The position numbers and the translations under genes were made by a program. Shown piece by piece: positions 6,718 to 9,601 of a DNA stretch of 9,601 nucleotides (positions are counted from its first letter, which is position 1; every line of letters begins with the position of its first letter). This DNA is from an uncultured Bryobacterales bacterium (GTDB taxonomy: Bacteria; Acidobacteriota; Terriglobia; Bryobacterales; UBA6623): assembly GCA_946887065.1 (NCBI GenBank), contig CAMPKL010000090.1, forward strand, positions 1 to 9,601. Direction: 5' to 3'. The notes below the pieces were generated by a model, which was not told the origin of the DNA, ran no database searches, and saw nothing but the letters and a program-made list of their open reading frames with translations.

Positions 6718-8048
6718 AGAAACTGACTCTTAACCGTCGCTCTGTCCTCCGCGGAGCCGGAGCGACCCTGGCATTGCCTTGGCTGGAGGCGATGACGCCT
6801 GCCGCCCATGCGGCCGCGGGTAAGCCGCCGGTACGCATGGCCGCATTGTTCATGGCAAACGGCGTTCGTCAGGACATGTGGACGCCTGCCGGAGAAGGCC
6901 GCGAATTTGAGCTGTCTCCGACGTTGGAGCCGCTCGCCGGTCTCAAGAACGAACTGACCGTCCTCACCAATCTTTGGAACCAAGGCAGCGGGGGCGGGGA
7001 AGGGCACTACGTCAAGACATCGGGCCTGCTGACTTGCACAACCGTTACTAAGACCGTTGGCGTCGATCTAAACTGTAACGGCGTCTCGGTGGATCAAGTG
7101 GCGGCGCGGCAGCGCGGCCGCGAGACGCCGCTGCCGTCCCTTGAGTTGGCTTGCGCTCCGGTATCGACAGGGGTCGACAGAAATGTCGGCTACACCCGCG
7201 TTTACGGCTCGCATGTTTCCTGGAGCGGCCCGAACACGCCCCTGGCACGTGAGACCGATCCTCGCCTAGCTTACGAGCGCCTGTTCCGCGCGTCTCAACC
7301 GGGGCACGGCTCCTCCAAGCGCGATCTGCTGTTGCTGGATCGCGTTCTCGAAGACGCCAAGGATTTGCGCAAGGAACTCGGCGTCGACGACCGCCGTCGC
7401 GTGGACGAATATTTCACCGTCGTCCGCTCGCTCGAAGAGCGCATGGAACGCGCCGGCGAGCCCGAGCGCATGGCCTGGAAGCCGCGCGCCGATTTCGACG
7501 CTTCAGCCAAACCCGAAGGCAAGCCCGACGCCCATGCCGATCACGTGCGGTTGATGCTTGACATCATCGCCTTGGCTTTTCAGACGGATACGACGCGCAT
7601 CGCCACGTTCATGTTCGGCAACTCGGTCAGCAATCAGAACTTCAGTTTTCTCGATGGCGTTGAAGGCTCGCACCACTCGCTCTCGCACCACCAGGACGAT
7701 CCCGACAAACTGCGCCAATACCAACTCATCAACCGTTGGCACGTGGCCCAATATGCCTATCTGCTGCAGCGGCTCAGCGAAATGAAGGAAGGCGACTCGA
7801 CGGTCCTCGATAACTCGATGATCCTGTTCGCCTCGGGATTGAGAGACGGAAACTCGCACAACCCTCACAATCTGCCGTTGCTGCTCGGCGGCCGCGGCGG
7901 AGGCCGCATCGACGCCGGACGTCACCTGGTCTATGCCAAAGACAGCCCCTTGGCGAACCTCTACGTCTCGATGCTCGACGCCTTCGGAACGCCTCAAGAG
8001 CGCTTCGCCGACAGCACCGGTCCTTTGGCCGGCCTGCTGTCTTCCTAG
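6714..8048 (+). CDS. DUF1552 protein, Tat-exported partner of the DUF1592 cytochrome
   Basis: The protein has 444 residues. The N-terminus is a twin-arginine signal (NRRSVLRGAG, R8-R9, then a hydrophobic stretch and a likely cleavage site near AAHAA, residues 30-34), so it should cross the membrane folded, perhaps with a cofactor or metal. The body is typical DUF1552, with a His-rich segment (SHHSLSHHQDD, 319-329) and GNSHNPHNLPLLLGG (379-393). The latter resembles DUF1501 proteins, which are related to the alkaline phosphatase fold; metal binding by these His residues is an inference. The start ATG overlaps the stop of the cytochrome gene by four bases. This order, DUF1592-type protein then DUF1552 protein, recurs in Acidobacteriota and Planctomycetota and points to one extracytoplasmic unit. 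No biochemical function is known to me. Confidence 0.93.
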   Translation: MKKLTLNRRSVLRGAGATLALPWLEAMTPAAHAAAGKPPVRMAALFMANGVRQDMWTPAGEGREFELSPTLEPLAGLKNELTVLTNLWNQGSGGGEGHYVKTSGLLTCTTVTKTVGVDLNCNGVSVDQVAARQRGRETPLPSLELACAPVSTGVDRNVGYTRVYGSHVSWSGPNTPLARETDPRLAYERLFRASQPGHGSSKRDLLLLDRVLEDAKDLRKELGVDDRRRVDEYFTVVRSLEERMERAGEPERMAWKPRADFDASAKPEGKPDAHADHVRLMLDIIALAFQTDTTRIATFMFGNSVSNQNFSFLDGVEGSHHSLSHHQDDPDKLRQYQLINRWHVAQYAYLLQRLSEMKEGDSTVLDNSMILFASGLRDGNSHNPHNLPLLLGGRGGGRIDAGRHLVYAKDSPLANLYVSMLDAFGTPQERFADSTGPLAGLLSS

Positions 8049-8067
8049 GCCGCCGCCGCGCCGCGGC

Positions 8068-8073
8068 TATACT
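8068..8073 (+). promoter_or_regulatory. TATACT, possible -10 box for the copper genes
   Basis: TATACT ends 13 nt before the ATG at 8087, in the 38-nt gap after the DUF1552 gene. If used, transcription would begin only a few bases before the start codon, giving a leaderless or nearly leaderless message. No -35 is seen at 16-18 nt. The GC-rich stretch before it (8049-8067) can form a 5-bp stem, GCCGC/GCGGC, too small to call a terminator. Confidence 0.3.
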
Positions 8074-8086
8074 GAATTCGACGGTG

Positions 8087-8440
8087 ATGAACTTTTTCTC
8101 CCCAGCCGGAAGACCGCGCCCTTTAGCGTTTTCGCTGGCTCTGGCGATCTGTTGCGTCTGGCTGGTCGGCTCCTGCGCCGCCCTTTCGTCGGCGATCCAC
8201 GCAGCGAAGCACGCCTGCTGCGAGCACGAGAAGTTGGCCGATTCCTGCACGACGTTGTGTGCTTCCGCCGACTGGGACTCCACACCCTCAGCGGAGCAAG
8301 TCTCCGTCGTTCCTGTTCTCCGCCCGGTCCTAAAGGAAAGTGCGCCTCTCGCCCTCACGCCTGCGCTTAACGGCGCACCGGCTGTAGCCGTTAGCCACGC
8401 TCCTCCCCTCTACCTGCAGCACGCCGCCCTGCTGATCTGA
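8087..8440 (+). CDS. small exported Cys/His-rich protein, putative copper-binding
   Basis: The protein has 117 residues from the ATG at 8087; a GTG at 8084 would add one. An N-terminal hydrophobic segment (about 13-33, preceded by two Arg) is a signal peptide. The sequence VGSC near residue 30 could be a lipobox, making it a lipoprotein, or a signal peptidase I site could follow at AIHA. The mature start has a tight cluster of possible metal ligands: HAAKHACCEHE (about 38-48), then two more Cys in SCTTLC (about 53-58). The rest is Ala/Pro/Val-rich with His near the end and no recognisable domain. I do not recognise the family. The call rests on this cluster and on copA starting 79 nt downstream on the same strand. 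Other possibilities are zinc binding or a structural disulfide protein. Confidence 0.7.
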   Translation: MNFFSPAGRPRPLAFSLALAICCVWLVGSCAALSSAIHAAKHACCEHEKLADSCTTLCASADWDSTPSAEQVSVVPVLRPVLKESAPLALTPALNGAPAVAVSHAPPLYLQHAALLI

Positions 8441-8519
8441 TCTCCGCTAACTCCGAACCTAAGCTGCTCCGAACATCGTTTGGGGAGGGCTATCCATTCC
8501 TGGAATTTGGAGATTACTG
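8441..8519 (+). promoter_or_regulatory. 79-nt spacer with ribosome binding site for copA
   Basis: GGAG at 8509-8512 lies 7 nt before the ATG at 8520, a normal spacing and the clearest Shine-Dalgarno in the window; it supports this start. A second purine run, GGGGAGGG, lies at 8482-8489 but fronts no gene start. No promoter or terminator is evident, so copA is probably co-transcribed with the small gene before it. Confidence 0.5.
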
Positions 8520-9601
8520 ATGAGAACGAGACGGGATCTACTGACGTCCGCGGCCGCCATGGGCTCGGCTGCCGTGATGCACCAACTGCTTCCTCCCTGG
8601 GTGCAAGGGGCTGCCACGAGAGCAACATCCGGCCTGACCACGCTATCGGGCACTGTATTCGACTTGGAGGTCGGCCATGCTGCGGTCACCATCGACGGCA
8701 AAGCCGGCGAGGCGATTGCGATTAACGGGCACGTGCCGGCGCCGCTGTTGCGTTGGCGCGAAGGCGACGAAGTCACGCTGCGCGTCACCAACCATCTGCA
8801 CGATCACGACACCTCCATCCACTGGCACGGAATCCTCTTGCCTTTCCAGATGGACGGCGTACCGGGGCTATCCTTCGCCGGCATTAAGCCGGGCGAATCC
8901 TTCACGTACAAATTCCCCGTTAAGCAGAACGGCACGTATTGGTACCACAGCCACTCGGGGGTTCAAGAGCAGATCGGCCATTACGGCCCGATCATCATTG
9001 ACCCCAAGAACTCCGATCCCGTCGCCTACGATCGTGAGTACGTCGTCGTTCTCTCCGACTGGACTTTCACAGACCCGCACCGCATCTTTTCGAGACTTAA
9101 AAAGATGGGTTCGAGCTTCAACTTTCAGAAGCGCACAGTCGGGGACTTCTTGCGCAAGCCTCTGAAGGATCGCGGAATGTGGGGGCGAATGCGTATGAGC
9201 CCTACCGACTTGGCCGACGTCACCGGCGCCGAATATACCTACCTCGTGAATGGCCATGCTCCGGCTGGCAATTGGACGGCTCTTTTCGAGCCCGGCCAAC
9301 GCATCCGCCTGCGCGTCATCAACGCATCCTCGATGACGATCTTCGACGTGCGCATCCCTGGCCTTCCGCTGACCATTGTGCAGTCGGACGGTCTCGATGT
9401 GGAACCAGTCGAGACCGACGAATTCCGCATCGGCGTGGCTGAAACCTACGACGTTATCGTCCAGCCGCAACGAGCCGAAGCCTACACGCTCTTTTGCGAA
9501 ACCATCGACCGCAGCGGCTTCGCCCGAGCCGCGCTGGCGCCGCGGCCTGGCATGGAGGCCGCCATTCCCGCCCGCCGGCCGCGCCCCCTTCTGTCGATGA
9601 A
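8520..9601 (+). CDS. copA: CopA-family multicopper oxidase, N-terminal 360 residues (cut by the right edge)
   Basis: The frame is open from the ATG at 8520 to the end of the window. The protein begins with a Tat signal (TRRDLLTSAAAMGSAAV, R4-R5). The first cupredoxin domain has two of the four multicopper-oxidase copper motifs: HWHG (H101, H103) and WYHSHSG (H143, H145), ligands of the type 2/type 3 trinuclear centre. Further CopA-specific blocks follow: RMRMSPTDLADVTG (about 223-236), RLRVINASSMTIFDVRIPGL (about 262-281) and DEFRIGVAETYDVIVQP. The remaining two copper motifs and any Met-rich segment lie beyond the edge. CopA oxidises or sequesters cuprous copper in the periplasm and confers copper tolerance. 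It is preceded by a small Cys/His-rich exported protein. The family call is secure; completeness of the gene cannot be judged here. Confidence 0.94.
   Translation, partial: MRTRRDLLTSAAAMGSAAVMHQLLPPWVQGAATRATSGLTTLSGTVFDLEVGHAAVTIDGKAGEAIAINGHVPAPLLRWREGDEVTLRVTNHLHDHDTSIHWHGILLPFQMDGVPGLSFAGIKPGESFTYKFPVKQNGTYWYHSHSGVQEQIGHYGPIIIDPKNSDPVAYDREYVVVLSDWTFTDPHRIFSRLKKMGSSFNFQKRTVGDFLRKPLKDRGMWGRMRMSPTDLADVTGAEYTYLVNGHAPAGNWTALFEPGQRIRLRVINASSMTIFDVRIPGLPLTIVQSDGLDVEPVETDEFRIGVAETYDVIVQPQRAEAYTLFCETIDRSGFARAALAPRPGMEAAIPARRPRPLLSM

Noticed and set aside
7774..8358. 194-codon minus-strand frame opposite the DUF1552 end and the small copper gene
   Set aside because: Its translation is Arg/Ser-rich and low in character, typical of an antisense shadow, while the plus strand there codes for recognisable proteins.
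8480..8725. 81-codon plus-strand frame overlapping the copA start
   Set aside because: The copA frame from 8520 has a good ribosome binding site, a Tat signal and cupredoxin motifs; this frame is its shadow.

Overview
The window is a GC-rich bacterial chromosomal segment with six coding sequences that are complete in the window, plus one cut at each edge. I see no rRNA, tRNA, CRISPR array, insertion sequence or phage gene. The gene content (a planctomycete-type cytochrome c/DUF1592-DUF1588 protein overlapping a DUF1552 protein, a cobalamin-binding radical SAM protein, a Gfo/Idh/MocA oxidoreductase next to a sugar phosphate isomerase/epimerase, and a CopA multicopper oxidase) fits Acidobacteriota best, probably of the Solibacter/Bryobacter type. 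Planctomycetota and Verrucomicrobiota share several of these families, so the assignment is an inference.

Layout. (1) Bases 1-1223, minus strand: a two-gene carbohydrate unit. A TIM-barrel sugar epimerase/isomerase is followed 3 nt later by an NAD(P)-dependent Gfo/Idh/MocA oxidoreductase that runs off the left edge. (2) Bases 1224-1488: a divergent intergenic region with several short palindromes. (3) Bases 1489-2919, plus strand: a 476-residue conserved protein of unknown function. (4) Bases 2920-3218: a non-coding gap with one hairpin and no convincing promoter. (5) Bases 3219-4757: a B12-binding radical SAM enzyme of unknown substrate. (6) Bases 4813-8048: an exported di-haem c-type cytochrome-like DUF1587/1595/1592/1588/1585 protein and a Tat-exported DUF1552 protein overlapping by ATGA, with alternative hairpins at the junction. 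(7) Bases 8087-9601: a small exported Cys/His-rich protein and the first 360 residues of CopA, a probable copper-handling unit.

How the genes work together. The minus-strand pair probably isomerises or epimerises and oxidises a sugar or polyol. The DUF1592/DUF1552 pair is almost certainly one unit acting outside the cytoplasm, with the haem protein going out by Sec and the partner by Tat; its function is unknown. The last two genes probably bind and oxidise copper in the periplasm. I see no clear-cut new defence or mobile system. The best leads for something undescribed are the small Cys/His-rich protein before copA, the conserved unknown at 1489-2919, the orphan radical SAM enzyme, and the competing hairpins at 6670-6696.
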